Of a stretch of DNA of 56,953 bases, positions 24,717-33,617 are shown in pieces. The first letter of the stretch is position 1. Every line of letters begins with the position of its first letter. The translations under genes were made by a program, and so were the position numbers. Source of the stretch: Bacillota bacterium. GTDB taxonomy: Bacteria; Sysuimicrobiota; Sysuimicrobiia; Sysuimicrobiales; Segetimicrobiaceae. The stretch lies in contig JAJPJL010000124.1 of NCBI GenBank assembly GCA_021324255.1, positions 1 to 56,953 on the forward strand, written 5' to 3'. The notes under the pieces were generated by a model. That model did no database searches, was not told the DNA's origin, and was given only the letters and a program-made list of their open reading frames with translations.

Positions 24717-27378
24717 GGCACTTCTTGTACTTCTTCCCGCTGCCGCACGGGCACGGGTCGTTGCGGCCGACCTTCGGCGCGCGCACCTGCGTCGCCGTAC
24801 CGCCGCCCCCGGCCGCCGCCGCGGCCGGCCGCCGGCCGTCCCCGGTGTCCGGGCCGCTCTCGTGGGTCACGCGATACCCGGTCCGCCCGGCGGCGCCGCG
24901 CACAGCCGGCGCCACCGCTTCGGCCGGCGCCGCCTGCTGTACCTGCACCATGTAGAGGAAGCGCACCGTCTCCTCTTGCACGTCCGACTTGAGCTGTTCG
25001 AACAGGGCGTAGCCTTCCTTTTGATATTCGATGAGGGGATTCGCCTGACCGTATGCGCGGAGGCCGATGCCCTCACGGAGCGCATCCATCACGTACAGGT
25101 GGTCGATCCACTTCCGGTCCAGGGTCTGGAGCAGGATGATGCGCTCGAGCTCGCGCATCGTCTCGGGTCCGACGAGCCGCTCCTTCGCCTCGTACGCGGC
25201 GAACGCCGCGGCCAGCAGGCGCTCCTCCACGGCGGCGGCGTCCGCGCCGCGCAACTGCTCCGCGCTGAGATCCGCGGGCAACGGGACGGTCTGCCCGAGC
25301 TCCTGCAGGAGCCCCTCGAGGTCCCACTCCTCCGGCCGCACCTCGCTCGAGCAGAAGCCCGCCACGACGCCGGCCACGAGCTGTTCGATGAAATCGACGA
25401 TGTTGTCGCGCAGGTTCTCGCCGAGCAGCACTTTGCGCCGCTCCCCGTAGATCACCCGCCGCTGGACGTTCATCACGTCGTCGTACTCCAGCACGTGCTT
25501 CCGCACGTCGAAGTGGTACGACTCCACCTTCTTCTGCGCGTTCTCGATCTGCCGGGTGACGAGCCCGTGCTCGATGGGCACATCGTCTTCGATTCCCAGC
25601 CGTTCCATGATCCCGGCGATCCGTTCGCCGGCGAACAGCCGCATCAGCTCGTCGTCGAGCGCGACGTAGAAGCGCGAGGACCCGGGATCGCCCTGCCGCC
25701 CCGCGCGGCCGCGCAGCTGATTGTCGATGCGCCGCGCCTCATGGCGCTCCGTCCCGATGATGTGCAGGCCGCCCAGCGCCCGCACCCGTTCGGCGCCCCC
25801 GGGGTCCGGGGGATTGCCGCCCAACAGGATATCGACGCCGCGGCCGGCCATGTTGGTCGCGATGGTCACGGCGCCCGGCCGGCCCGCCTGGGCGATGATC
25901 TCGGCCTCCCGCTCGTGGTACTTGGCGTTGAGCACCTGGTGCGGGACGCCCCGCCGCCGGAGCAGCGCGGCGAGCGCCTCGCTCTTCTCGATCGACCGCG
26001 TCCCCACCAACACCGGCCGGCCCTTCTCGTGCAACTCGGCGATCTCATCCGCGACCGCCTTGTACTTGGCCTTTTCGTGCTTGTACACGAGGTCCGGCGT
26101 GTCGATCCGGATCATCGGCCGGTGCGTGGGGATCACGATCACCGGAAGGTTGTAGATCTGCGTGAGCTCGGCTTCCTCCGTCTTCGCCGTGCCGGTCATC
26201 CCCGCCAGCTTGTCGTACATGCGGAAGTAGTTCTGGAACGTAATCGTGGCGAGGGTCTGCGTCTCCTTCTCGATCTTGACGCCTTCCTTGGCCTCGATCG
26301 CCTGGTGCAGCCCGTCGCTGTACCGCCGCCCGAACATCAGCCGGCCCGTGAACTCGTCGACGATGATCACCTGGCCGTCCTTGACCACGTACTCGACGTC
26401 CCGGTGAAACAGGGTGTGGGCCCGCAGGGCTTGCTGCGCATGGTGCATCAGCTCGATGTGTTGCGGGTCCGTGAGGTTGTCGATCCCCAGCGCCCGTTCG
26501 AGCTTCGTCACCCCCTCCTCGGTGAGGGTCGCGGTCTTCAGCTTCTCGTCGACGCGGTAATCCTGCTCGGCCACCAGGCGCGGCAGCAACCGCGCGAATT
26601 GGTAATAGAGCTCGGTCGACTGCTCCACCTGACCGGAAATGATGAGCGGGGTCCGGGCCTCGTCGATGAGGATGAAGTCGACCTCGTCCACGATCGCGTA
26701 GCGCAGCTCCCGCTGGACGAGATCGTCGCGGCGGATGACCATGTTATCGCGCAGGTAGTCGAACCCGAACTCGTTGTTCGTCCCGTAGGTGACGTCGGCC
26801 AGGTACGCCTCTCGGCGGTGCACCGGCCGGAAGTGCACGAGCCGCTCGTCGCCGTGGGGCGTCGGGTCGCGATAGGCGGGATCGTAAATGCCCGCAAATT
26901 CGTGGGTGATCACCCCGACGCTGATCCCCAAGAGGTGATAGACCGGTCCCATCCACCCTGCCCCGACCCGGGACAGGTAGTCGTTCGGGGTGACGAGGTG
27001 CCCGCCGCGCCCTTCGAGCGCGTTGAGGGCGAGCGGCAGCGTGGCGACGAGCGTCTTGCCCTCGCCGGTCTTCATCTCCGCGATCTTGCCGCTGAACAGC
27101 ACCGCGCCGCCGATCAATTGCACGTCGTGGTGGCGCTGCCCGAGCGTGCGCTTGGCGGCCTCGCGGACCAGCGCGAAGGTCTCCGGCATCACGTCGTCGA
27201 GCGGTTCGCCGCCGTGGACGCGCTCCCGAAGCTCGTCCATCTTGCCGCGCAGCGCGTCGGTGGACAGTCCCTCGATCTCGGGCTCGAGCTCGTTCACCTG
27301 CCGGACGAGAGTGTCCCGCAGGTGCTTCACCGTGCGCTCGCTGCTGTCGCCCAGCAGCTGTTGGAACAGCTTGAGCAT
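24700..27378 (-). CDS. secA: Protein translocase ATPase SecA
   Basis: 892 residues, normal for SecA. Walker A MKTGEGKT at 102-109, the DEAD-type block [20 protein letters not shown] near 220, the preprotein-binding domain after it, [13 protein letters not shown] and [18 protein letters not shown] of the second motor half, the helical scaffold with [15 protein letters not shown], and a C-terminal zinc tail [14 protein letters not shown] that binds SecB or ribosomes. An Ala/Gly-rich linker (about 845-865) precedes the tail. It drives protein export through SecYEG. lnt follows with a short overlap, pairing export with lipoprotein maturation. Confidence 0.99.
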   Translation of the reverse strand: MLKLFQQLLGDSSERTVKHLRDTLVRQVNELEPEIEGLSTDALRGKMDELRERVHGGEPLDDVMPETFALVREAAKRTLGQRHHDVQLIGGAVLFSGKIAEMKTGEGKTLVATLPLALNALEGRGGHLVTPNDYLSRVGAGWMGPVYHLLGISVGVITHEFAGIYDPAYRDPTPHGDERLVHFRPVHRREAYLADVTYGTNNEFGFDYLRDNMVIRRDDLVQRELRYAIVDEVDFILIDEARTPLIISGQVEQSTELYYQFARLLPRLVAEQDYRVDEKLKTATLTEEGVTKLERALGIDNLTDPQHIELMHHAQQALRAHTLFHRDVEYVVKDGQVIIVDEFTGRLMFGRRYSDGLHQAIEAKEGVKIEKETQTLATITFQNYFRMYDKLAGMTGTAKTEEAELTQIYNLPVIVIPTHRPMIRIDTPDLVYKHEKAKYKAVADEIAELHEKGRPVLVGTRSIEKSEALAALLRRRGVPHQVLNAKYHEREAEIIAQAGRPGAVTIATNMAGRGVDILLGGNPPDPGGAERVRALGGLHIIGTERHEARRIDNQLRGRAGRQGDPGSSRFYVALDDELMRLFAGERIAGIMERLGIEDDVPIEHGLVTRQIENAQKKVESYHFDVRKHVLEYDDVMNVQRRVIYGERRKVLLGENLRDNIVDFIEQLVAGVVAGFCSSEVRPEEWDLEGLLQELGQTVPLPADLSAEQLRGADAAAVEERLLAAAFAAYEAKERLVGPETMRELERIILLQTLDRKWIDHLYVMDALREGIGLRAYGQANPLIEYQKEGYALFEQLKSDVQEETVRFLYMVQVQQAAPAEAVAPAVRGAAGRTGYRVTHESGPDTGDGRRPAAAAAGGGGTATQVRAPKVGRNDPCPCGSGKKYKKCHGRGE

Positions 27379-27562
27379 GCGTCAGTCGCTCCTGAGGTGG
27401 CCCGCGGCGGTTCTCATCGGGATGGGCCGGTCCCGGCCGGCGCGGTCGCGTCGGATGCGCCGTGTTCCCGATGCCGGACTACTTGAACGCGCGTCACAGC
27501 CTGGCCGTTATGCAAACGTATGCACGACTCCGGCACCGTGTAGTCTAACGCGATCCACGCTC

Positions 27563-27568
27563 ATTATA
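27563..27568 (-). promoter_or_regulatory. Candidate -10 element upstream of secA
   Basis: Minus strand TATAAT, about 180 bases before the secA ATG, in a 286-bp gap (27379-27664) that otherwise shows no gene. No good -35 is found at 16-18 bp, so this is tentative. The inverted pair TGCATACG/CGTTTGCATA at about 27509-27526 (minus strand) is the only other structure noted in the gap. Confidence 0.4.
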
Positions 27569-27664
27569 GTCCTCCATGTCCAACAACAGGGAATGCGCGG
27601 CCGCGCCGCGGCCCGCGCGGCGGCCGGGTCGGGCGACGCGGCTCGAGCCGCCGGGGCGTCCCGC

Positions 27665-28321
27665 CTACGGCGCGCCGAGCGCGAGCACCGTCCGATTGAC
27701 GGCGTCGAGCGCGGCGTGGACCATCGCCTCCCGCGGCTCGCCGCGCACCACCGCGGACCCGCTGAGCGTCTGCTCCTCGGGGCCAAGCCACGAGACGACG
27801 AGGAGCGCGATCTGATGCGACGCCGCCTGCACGACCGTCGCCGCCTGGACCAGAAACAGCTGGTCGGCCCGCAGGTACGTCTCGACCGCGCGCAGGGTGG
27901 CCTGTCCGACCAGCTCCAGCAGCCGTGAGGCCGCGCTCGGGCCCGCCGCCGCCCCTTCGTAGACCAACCCGTCGTGTTCGAGCTGCACCCTGACCTCCGC
28001 GGACGAGCGCAACCGGGAGACCGTCAGGCCCACAAACTTCAGGCGCGCGCGGGCGGGCGCAGCAGGCGCCGACTCGGGCTGCCCCGGCCTGAGCCCCGCC
28101 ACGCGAACCTGCGCGGGTTCCAGGCTGATGCCGAACTGCGACGCCAGGGCGGCCACCACGTCGGCCACGATGACCTTCGGGCTGCGTTCCGCCGACGCCA
28201 GCACGTGCACACGTGCGACGCTCCCATCCTCCCCGAGATCGATGCGCACGGCCGACACGCCCTTGAGGCGACGGACCGCCGCTTCGGCCTCGTGCGCCAG
28301 GGATCGTCCCGCCTGGTTCAT
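27665..28321 (-). CDS. Conserved hypothetical protein, two-part alpha/beta
   Basis: 218 residues, function not recognised. The N-terminal part (about 5-65: VRRLKGVSAVRIDLGEDGSVARVHVLA) reads like a small alpha/beta domain of the kind seen in heavy-metal or Asp23-like folds. A low-complexity Ala/Pro linker (about 78-92) leads to a second domain (about 93-218) with LKFVGLTVSRLRSSAEVRVQLEHDG and a late RGEPREAMVHAALDAVNRTVLAL. There is no signal peptide. Codon use and G+C match the neighbours, and the pattern of conserved hydrophobic positions supports a real gene. It stands alone between secA and the solute-binding protein. Confidence 0.65.
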   Translation of the reverse strand: MNQAGRSLAHEAEAAVRRLKGVSAVRIDLGEDGSVARVHVLASAERSPKVIVADVVAALASQFGISLEPAQVRVAGLRPGQPESAPAAPARARLKFVGLTVSRLRSSAEVRVQLEHDGLVYEGAAAGPSAASRLLELVGQATLRAVETYLRADQLFLVQAATVVQAASHQIALLVVSWLGPEEQTLSGSAVVRGEPREAMVHAALDAVNRTVLALGAP

Positions 28322-28401
28322 CGCCGCCCCCCTCGCTCGCCCGTCGTCACGCGCCGTACAGGTTCCGTTCCCGGTGCGACCCTTCCTGTCCGCGGACGGC
28401 C

Positions 28402-29271
28402 CTACAGATGCCAGCGGGCGCGCAGCGTCGCGAGTCCGCCGTCGCGATCGAGCTCCCGGAGCGCCGCGGCGACGAACGCGGCAAGGTCGGGCGCGGTTGC
28501 GGGCACGTCGATGACGAACGGGACCCGTTCGCCCACGCCGGCGGTCACGTGCAGGCCCGGGTGAGCCGCGGCAAAATCCAGCGCGAGCGGCGCATCGGTC
28601 ACAGCCGCCTGGGCACGTCCCGTTGCCACCGCCGCGAGCGCTTGTGCGGGCAGGTCCGTCACCTCCACGTTCGCTCCCGCACTCCGCGCGACGTCAAGGG
28701 CGCCGCCGGCCGCAGGGACGGCGACGCGGAGGCCGCGAAGCTGGCCGGCGGCCGTAATCGCGGCGCGGGCCGGCGACAGGATCGCCTGCGACGACACGTA
28801 GTACGGGGTGGAGACGGCTCCCGGGATCAGGCCCGGGCCGAGGGCCCCGGCGGCCGCGTCCGCGTCCGAGGGGATCCCGGCGCCTTTGAGGACCGCAATC
28901 GGCGTGTCGATCACGCGCAGCCGCGCGCCCAACGACTCCGCGAGGAGTGTCGCCAGCTCGACGTCGAACCCGGCCGGAGTGCCGTTCTGCCGGTACGCCA
29001 TCGGCGGATACGACAGGTCCGCGGCGACGCGAAGCAACCGTGTGTGCCGGATCCGCTCGACCGACGGGCCGCGCGCCGCGACGTGGGGCGGCGCCGGCAT
29101 GGGAGGAACCTGCCCCGTCCGAGCCGCGCACGCGCTCACCACGACCGCGGCGGCAAGCACCACCCCGTACCGGATGGCATCGCTCGCCCGCGTCCCTCCG
29201 CTCACCCGCCGCCGCCCCCGCTCCGACGACCGCGGCCAGCATCGGCGCGCGCCGTTGTCGTCCCCCGTCAT
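28402..29271 (-). CDS. Family 3 extracellular solute-binding lipoprotein
   Basis: 289 residues from the ATG at 29271; a start nearer to the signal peptide is possible. The signal YGVVLAAAVVVSACAA ends in a lipobox-like cysteine, so it is probably a lipoprotein. The mature part matches SBP_bac_3 proteins: RLLRVAADLSYPPMAYRQNGTPAGFDVELATLLAESLG, then LRGLRVAVPAAGGA, QAAVTDAPLALDFAA and a final LRELDRDGGLATLRARWHL. Such proteins bind amino acids or similar polar molecules for ABC uptake. No transporter genes are next to it, so the ligand and partner are unknown. It is transcribed away from the gene at 29380. Confidence 0.85.
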   Translation of the reverse strand: MTGDDNGARRCWPRSSERGRRRVSGGTRASDAIRYGVVLAAAVVVSACAARTGQVPPMPAPPHVAARGPSVERIRHTRLLRVAADLSYPPMAYRQNGTPAGFDVELATLLAESLGARLRVIDTPIAVLKGAGIPSDADAAAGALGPGLIPGAVSTPYYVSSQAILSPARAAITAAGQLRGLRVAVPAAGGALDVARSAGANVEVTDLPAQALAAVATGRAQAAVTDAPLALDFAAAHPGLHVTAGVGERVPFVIDVPATAPDLAAFVAAALRELDRDGGLATLRARWHL

Positions 29272-29379
29272 CGTTCTACCCTTCTCCGCCGCCGGGCGGA
29301 CCGCCCGGTTCGGGACCACCGCGGCCGGAGGGACCGCCGTCGCGCCCGACGAACGTCACCGCCGGAGGTGAGCTGCTCC

Positions 29380-30051
29380 ATGACTCAGACCCATCCGGCA
29401 CTGCGGCGCGGGGCGATGCGGATCGTCATGGTCGTCCTCTGCGTCGCGGCGCTCACGCGCGCGGGCGCCGCCGCCCAGCCGTCGTATCCCTTATACTACG
29501 ACTTTCAGATTCCGCTCGCCTTGCCGGGGTTCTCGGTGACCGACACGGCGACGCAGACGCCGGCGCTCGGAGGGGTGATCCCGCCGTCGGGTACGGTGAA
29601 CTCCGACGACAAGGTCCAGACCTTCTACACCGGGACCTTCGCCGGCGGCACGCTCGGCGGCCTCACCGTCAGGGGCGGTCAGTTTCGGTATGGCACCGGC
29701 GCGAGCAAGTCCGCTGGCGGCGGCAAGTTTTCCCTGACCACCGACGCGGGTACCGTGACGGGCGACATCCTGATGACGACGGACGGGAATCGCACGACGC
29801 TGCTCTTTTTTGGCACGTACCTCGGCACCCGGATCGAGTTCGCCCTCGCGGCCCAGGGCGGCATGGAGATCGGCGGGCCCGGGTATACCGCGACGGGCCT
29901 GGCCCAGACGGGCTTTGCCTCTCATGAAGCCTACATGGCCGCCGTGCAAAAGGCTGTCGCCTCGGGCTCCGCGACATCGCGGCAGCAGGTCATCGCCGCC
30001 GCCGACACAAACGCGCGCCTCGTCAAGAGCTACCAGGATCGCGGACACTAG
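29380..30051 (+). CDS. Secreted hypothetical protein
   Basis: 223 residues. A strong Shine-Dalgarno GGAGGTG precedes the ATG at 29380. An N-terminal signal (RIVMVVLCVAALTRAGAAAQ) with an AxA cleavage site indicates export. The mature region is rich in Gly, Thr and beta-strand patterns (FTGTFAGGTLGGLTVRGGQFRYG, KFSLTTDAGTVTGDILMTTDG), followed by a short helical tail. No known domain is recognised. The stop TAG lies inside the CTAG that begins the first copy of the ~216-bp repeat element, so the element directly abuts the gene. Confidence 0.75.
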   Translation: MTQTHPALRRGAMRIVMVVLCVAALTRAGAAAQPSYPLYYDFQIPLALPGFSVTDTATQTPALGGVIPPSGTVNSDDKVQTFYTGTFAGGTLGGLTVRGGQFRYGTGASKSAGGGKFSLTTDAGTVTGDILMTTDGNRTTLLFFGTYLGTRIEFALAAQGGMEIGGPGYTATGLAQTGFASHEAYMAAVQKAVASGSATSRQQVIAAADTNARLVKSYQDRGH

Positions 30052-30264
30052 CGCAGCATCTTTGATGCTTGACGAGGGTAAATGGGCCGGCCGGATCTGC
30101 TCGGAGCGGGCGTTCGACGCCCGCGGTATGCACGTGGGCCTCGGCATTTTCGATTGCGCGGCGGACAAGGCGACAACCTGGAATCGGGCAGGCGTCGGTC
30201 TGCGGAGCGAAGAGTAGGTCCGGCCGGCTCGAACCCTTGCCGGAGTTGGGCAATGACGTGTTAG
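30048..30264. repeat. Dispersed ~216-bp structured element, copy 1
   Basis: 217 bp that align end to end with 44046-44261, about 85-90% identical outside a more variable patch near 30124-30165. The ends can pair (CTAGCGC with GTGTTAG). Inside are hairpins AGCATC-TTT-GATGCT, GCGGGCGT-TCG-ACGCCCGC, CCTG-GAAT-CGGG and TCCGGC...GCCGGA. The left CTAG carries the stop of the upstream + gene; the right end is 21 bp before the stop of the convergent glycosyltransferase gene. The family is not recognised. It could be a MITE-like element, a structured RNA, or a two-way terminator. Confidence 0.85.
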
Positions 30265-30285
30265 CGCGTCGCTTCCCGTGACGGC

Positions 30286-31449
30286 CTAGACGCCTAGGTG
30301 CCGGAGGACGTGCCCGAGCACGCGATCGGCGTCGAAGTATTCAGCCGCCAGCTCGCGCGCGGCCCGGGCATGCAGCGCGTAGTCCGCGGTGATCCGGGCG
30401 AAGCTCTCCACGATCTCGTCCATGGTGCGGAACGCAAACAACCCGCGCCCGACCGGCACGGCGGCGCCAAACCCGGTGTCCTGGGTCACGACCGGCCGCC
30501 CGGCGGCCAGGTAGCACGCGCTGCGGTCGCTGAACCACCCACTTCGCAGCCGGATATTCTGGTCCTTGGCGACCGTAAACTCGCCGCGGGACCGGCGGAC
30601 GTAGTCCCGGTACGGATCCAGGTCGTTGGACAGCGCCAGCGCGTCCCGCACGCGCCAGCCACTTCCCTCGAGCAGGCGCACGGCGTCCGGGTCCCCGCAG
30701 GCGAGCGTCAGCTCCAGCGGAACCGGCACCCGGCGCGGGAGGTCGATGAACTTCATGAACTCGACGTGCTTGCTCCACCGGTAGACTTCCCCCCGCCACT
30801 CGATGTCGTTGGACTGCCTCCAACTGGCGACCGTGGTAAACGGCGCGTCGTCCGGGGGCGGCCCGGCGGCCCACCAGTCGAGGATCACCGGCGGGCGCGT
30901 CGGGATCCAGGCAAACCGCTCCACGGGCACGCCGCAGTCGGCCGCGCCGAGGTTCTCGGCGTACGTGAAATGGTGCGTGTGCGCGCCGAGAAACGCGATC
31001 GCCGCGGCATCGCCCTTGGCGACCTCGATCTGGCTGCGCACTGGGTCGGTCTCGAGGTAGACCCGCACGGGCACGCGCAGGTAGTCCTCGCCGAGCAGCG
31101 TCGCGCCCGACAGATTGAGCAGCGCGTCGGCGCGCGCCAGGACGCGGTGGAGTTGGCGCTCGTCGAGCCCGTAGGCGCGCCGCCCCTGGGAGGCCGCGCG
31201 AAATACCCAGCGGTCTCCGAGATCGCACCGTGCCATCAAGCGGCTGAGATAGGCGACGGTGTAGCTCGGGTCGTCCGTCACGGCGTTGCGCTCGGCATCG
31301 TACGGCCAGGCGCCGGTATCTTCCACGTAGGTGACGTCGCAGCCGCACCGCTGGAAGCCGTGGAGGTAGTGCAGGGTCTGCCACGCGACGCCCGCGAACG
31401 GCAGCCGCCCCGCGATACCCAGGACCACCAGGGTGGGACGACCGGTCAT
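30286..31449 (-). CDS. Glycosyltransferase-like protein (CgeB/DUF3880-like)
   Basis: 387 residues from the ATG at 31449, which overlaps the stop of the ABC exporter gene (ATGA). The N-terminal VVLGIAGRLPFAGVAWQTLHYLHGFQRCGCDVTYVED has the sugar-donor-fold look of GT-B enzymes. The C-terminal half has WFSDRSACYLAAGRPVVTQDTGFGAAVPVGRGLFAF, a block shared with CgeB-like glycosyltransferases. Substrate unknown. Its tight coupling to an ABC exporter suggests the product of the pair is a glycolipid or other exported glycan. It is convergent with the secreted protein gene across the repeat element. Confidence 0.75.
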   Translation of the reverse strand: MTGRPTLVVLGIAGRLPFAGVAWQTLHYLHGFQRCGCDVTYVEDTGAWPYDAERNAVTDDPSYTVAYLSRLMARCDLGDRWVFRAASQGRRAYGLDERQLHRVLARADALLNLSGATLLGEDYLRVPVRVYLETDPVRSQIEVAKGDAAAIAFLGAHTHHFTYAENLGAADCGVPVERFAWIPTRPPVILDWWAAGPPPDDAPFTTVASWRQSNDIEWRGEVYRWSKHVEFMKFIDLPRRVPVPLELTLACGDPDAVRLLEGSGWRVRDALALSNDLDPYRDYVRRSRGEFTVAKDQNIRLRSGWFSDRSACYLAAGRPVVTQDTGFGAAVPVGRGLFAFRTMDEIVESFARITADYALHARAARELAAEYFDADRVLGHVLRHLGV

Positions 31450-33275
31450 GAATCGCCGGCCCCGTCGGGCATCCCGGAGCCCGCGAGCGCCGCCATCGGG
31501 CCCGCGAACACGGCCTGCTGCCGGCACAGCCGGGCGTACAAGCCGTTGCGCGCCAGCAGTTCCGCGTGCTTGCCCTGCTCGACGATCCGCCCGCCGTCGA
31601 CCACCAAGATGCGATCGGCCCGCTGGACCGTGGAGAGCCGGTGGGCCAGCACAAACGTGGTCCGGCCGCGCGCCAGCCGCTCCAGCGCGGCGAGAAGCGC
31701 GGCTTCCGTCAGCGCGTCCACCTGGGAGGTCGGCTCGTCCAGGATCAGGATCGGCGCATCCTTCAGGAAGGCGCGGGCGATCGAGAGGCGCTGCTTCTCA
31801 CCCCCGGAGAGCGTCGCGCCCTTCTCGCCGACGATCGTGTCGTACCCCTCCGGCAGGCGGCGGATAAAACCGTCGGCGCTCGCCGCCTCGGAGGCGGCAA
31901 CGATCTCCTCCCGCGTTGCATCGGGCCGGCCGTACGCGATGTTCTCCCACACCGTGATCGGAAAGATGAACGGCTCCTGCAGCACGAGCGCAATCTGTTG
32001 CCGCAGCGAGCGCACCCGGAGCCGCGCCAGGTCGTGGCCGTCGAGGGTGATGCGGCCGGACCACGGATCGTGGAAGCGCACGAGCAGGTTGGCCAGCGTG
32101 GTTTTGCCGGCGCCGGTGGGTCCGACGATCGCGATCATCTCGCCCGGCTGCGCCTCAAAGGACACGCCGTGCAACACGGGCCGGTCCGGCTGATAGCCGA
32201 ACGTCACATCCTCGTAGCGGATATGGCCGCGGACCCGGCCGGCAAGCGTATCGGGGCCGTCCCGCACTTCAGGGGCCGTGTCCAGCAACTCCAGGACGCG
32301 TTCCGCGGCCGCGCTCGCGGACTGGACGGTCGATGTCGTGGAGGTGCCGGCCTGGAGCGGGACGTAGAGGGCCGCGAGATACGAGAGAAACACGAGCAAC
32401 GTCCCCACCGTGGCCCGGCCGTGGAGCACGTCCATGCCGCCGACCCACATGATGCCGGCGGTACCCATCGCCGTCACCAGCCCGACGAGCAGGCTGAACC
32501 GCGCGTCGGCTTGCGTGGCGCGCACGTACGCGGACGCCGTGTCCCGCGCGTAGGCGCGAAATCGCGCGTACTCCATCTCCTCGCGCGTAAAGGCCTGCAC
32601 CGCCGCGATCGCGCTGAGCGTCTGCTCGACGACGGACATCATCCGCCCCTCCAGGTCGCGCCGCCGCCGGTGCCGGGTCCGCATCGACTCGCCGCAGACC
32701 CGGATCGTGAGCGCGAGGAGGGGGGCCACGACGAGCGACAGCGCGGTCATGCGCGGTTCGAGTTGCCACATGACCGCGAACATCGCGACGAGGGTGGCGC
32801 CGGAGCGAAGCAGCGGGTGCAACGCGCCGTTGAGCAGCGCCTGCACGCAGTACGAATCCACCGTGACGCGCGAAATGGAGTCGCCGACCGGGCGCCTGCG
32901 GTGGAACGTCAGCGACAGTCGCTGCAGGTGCAGGAAAAGATCCGCACCGAGGTCGTAGACCATACGTTGTCCGAGACGCACCGCCGCGGTGGTCTCCAGC
33001 ATCGAGGCCACCGCGCCGGCCGCGACGATGAGCACCGTCGCGACGCACACCCACACGAGTAGCCCGCCCGCCCCCGACGTCCCCGGAAGGGCTGCCGCCG
33101 CACCGTGCAGCCATCCCGGCAACGGACGCCGCTCCAGCACCTGATCCACTAAGAGCTTCGTTGGCCACGGGCGCAACACGTCCATGGCGATGGTGACGAC
33201 CATCACGCCGAGGACGCCGAGCGCTTCGCGCCAGTGGGGCCGGAGGTAGCGAAAGAGGCGAAACTGTGTTCTCAT
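31446..33275 (-). CDS. ABC exporter, fused membrane and ATPase domains (MsbA/MDR type)
   Basis: 609 residues. Residues 1-320 form a six-segment ABC type 1 membrane domain. The ATPase follows: Walker A GPTGAGKTT near 386, Q-loop LVLQEPFIF, signature LSGGEKQRLSIARAF, Walker B ILILDEPTS and the H-loop LAHRLST. Such half-size exporters work as dimers and move lipids, drugs or peptides outward. The 3' end overlaps the glycosyltransferase gene, pointing to export of a glycosylated compound. The divergent gap upstream (33276-33617) must hold its promoter. Confidence 0.95.
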   Translation of the reverse strand: MRTQFRLFRYLRPHWREALGVLGVMVVTIAMDVLRPWPTKLLVDQVLERRPLPGWLHGAAAALPGTSGAGGLLVWVCVATVLIVAAGAVASMLETTAAVRLGQRMVYDLGADLFLHLQRLSLTFHRRRPVGDSISRVTVDSYCVQALLNGALHPLLRSGATLVAMFAVMWQLEPRMTALSLVVAPLLALTIRVCGESMRTRHRRRRDLEGRMMSVVEQTLSAIAAVQAFTREEMEYARFRAYARDTASAYVRATQADARFSLLVGLVTAMGTAGIMWVGGMDVLHGRATVGTLLVFLSYLAALYVPLQAGTSTTSTVQSASAAAERVLELLDTAPEVRDGPDTLAGRVRGHIRYEDVTFGYQPDRPVLHGVSFEAQPGEMIAIVGPTGAGKTTLANLLVRFHDPWSGRITLDGHDLARLRVRSLRQQIALVLQEPFIFPITVWENIAYGRPDATREEIVAASEAASADGFIRRLPEGYDTIVGEKGATLSGGEKQRLSIARAFLKDAPILILDEPTSQVDALTEAALLAALERLARGRTTFVLAHRLSTVQRADRILVVDGGRIVEQGKHAELLARNGLYARLCRQQAVFAGPMAALAGSGMPDGAGDS

Positions 33276-33617
33276 GATGCGGCGTCGCCATGCATACTAC
33301 GCATATTTACCCAGACTCCGCGGGCGTCCCGGCGCACGGTCGAGCCATCCGGCGAGAACACTCCGGGTGTCCGCCAACGTACGGGATAGACGCCCGCAAT
33401 CTGCCGGAAAGGCGCGGTGAAGATTTGAACGAGATGTTCGAGGGTATGACACAAATAGATCGTGCGTCTCCGACGCCGGGTGGTGCGGCGCGAGTCCCTG
33501 CGCGCCGTCACGACACGGATGCCACGACTCTGAACGGCCCGTGGATCCAGGGCGGCCCTCGCCGGTCGTCCCACCTACTCGGACGCGCGCGCCGCATCCA
33601 CGCGATGATCTGGACAC
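33276..33617. other. Divergent intergenic region, 342 bp
   Basis: Lies between the ABC exporter (minus) and the hydrolase-glycosyltransferase gene (plus). It must carry both promoters, but I find no hexamer pair of good quality on either strand. The most A+T-rich part is 33290-33312 (ATACTACGCATATTTAC). GAAC-GAGAT-GTTC at about 33428-33440 is a short inverted repeat. No RNA gene or ORF of coding quality is seen. Confidence 0.5.

Noticed and set aside
24676-27486. 936-codon open frame on the plus strand
   Set aside because: Antisense shadow of secA, whose motifs are all intact on the other strand.
27505-27563. 18-codon leader ORF upstream of secA, considered as a SecM-like regulator
   Set aside because: Its ATG overlaps the candidate -10 element, so it would not be in the transcript, and it has no arrest-like sequence or export signal.
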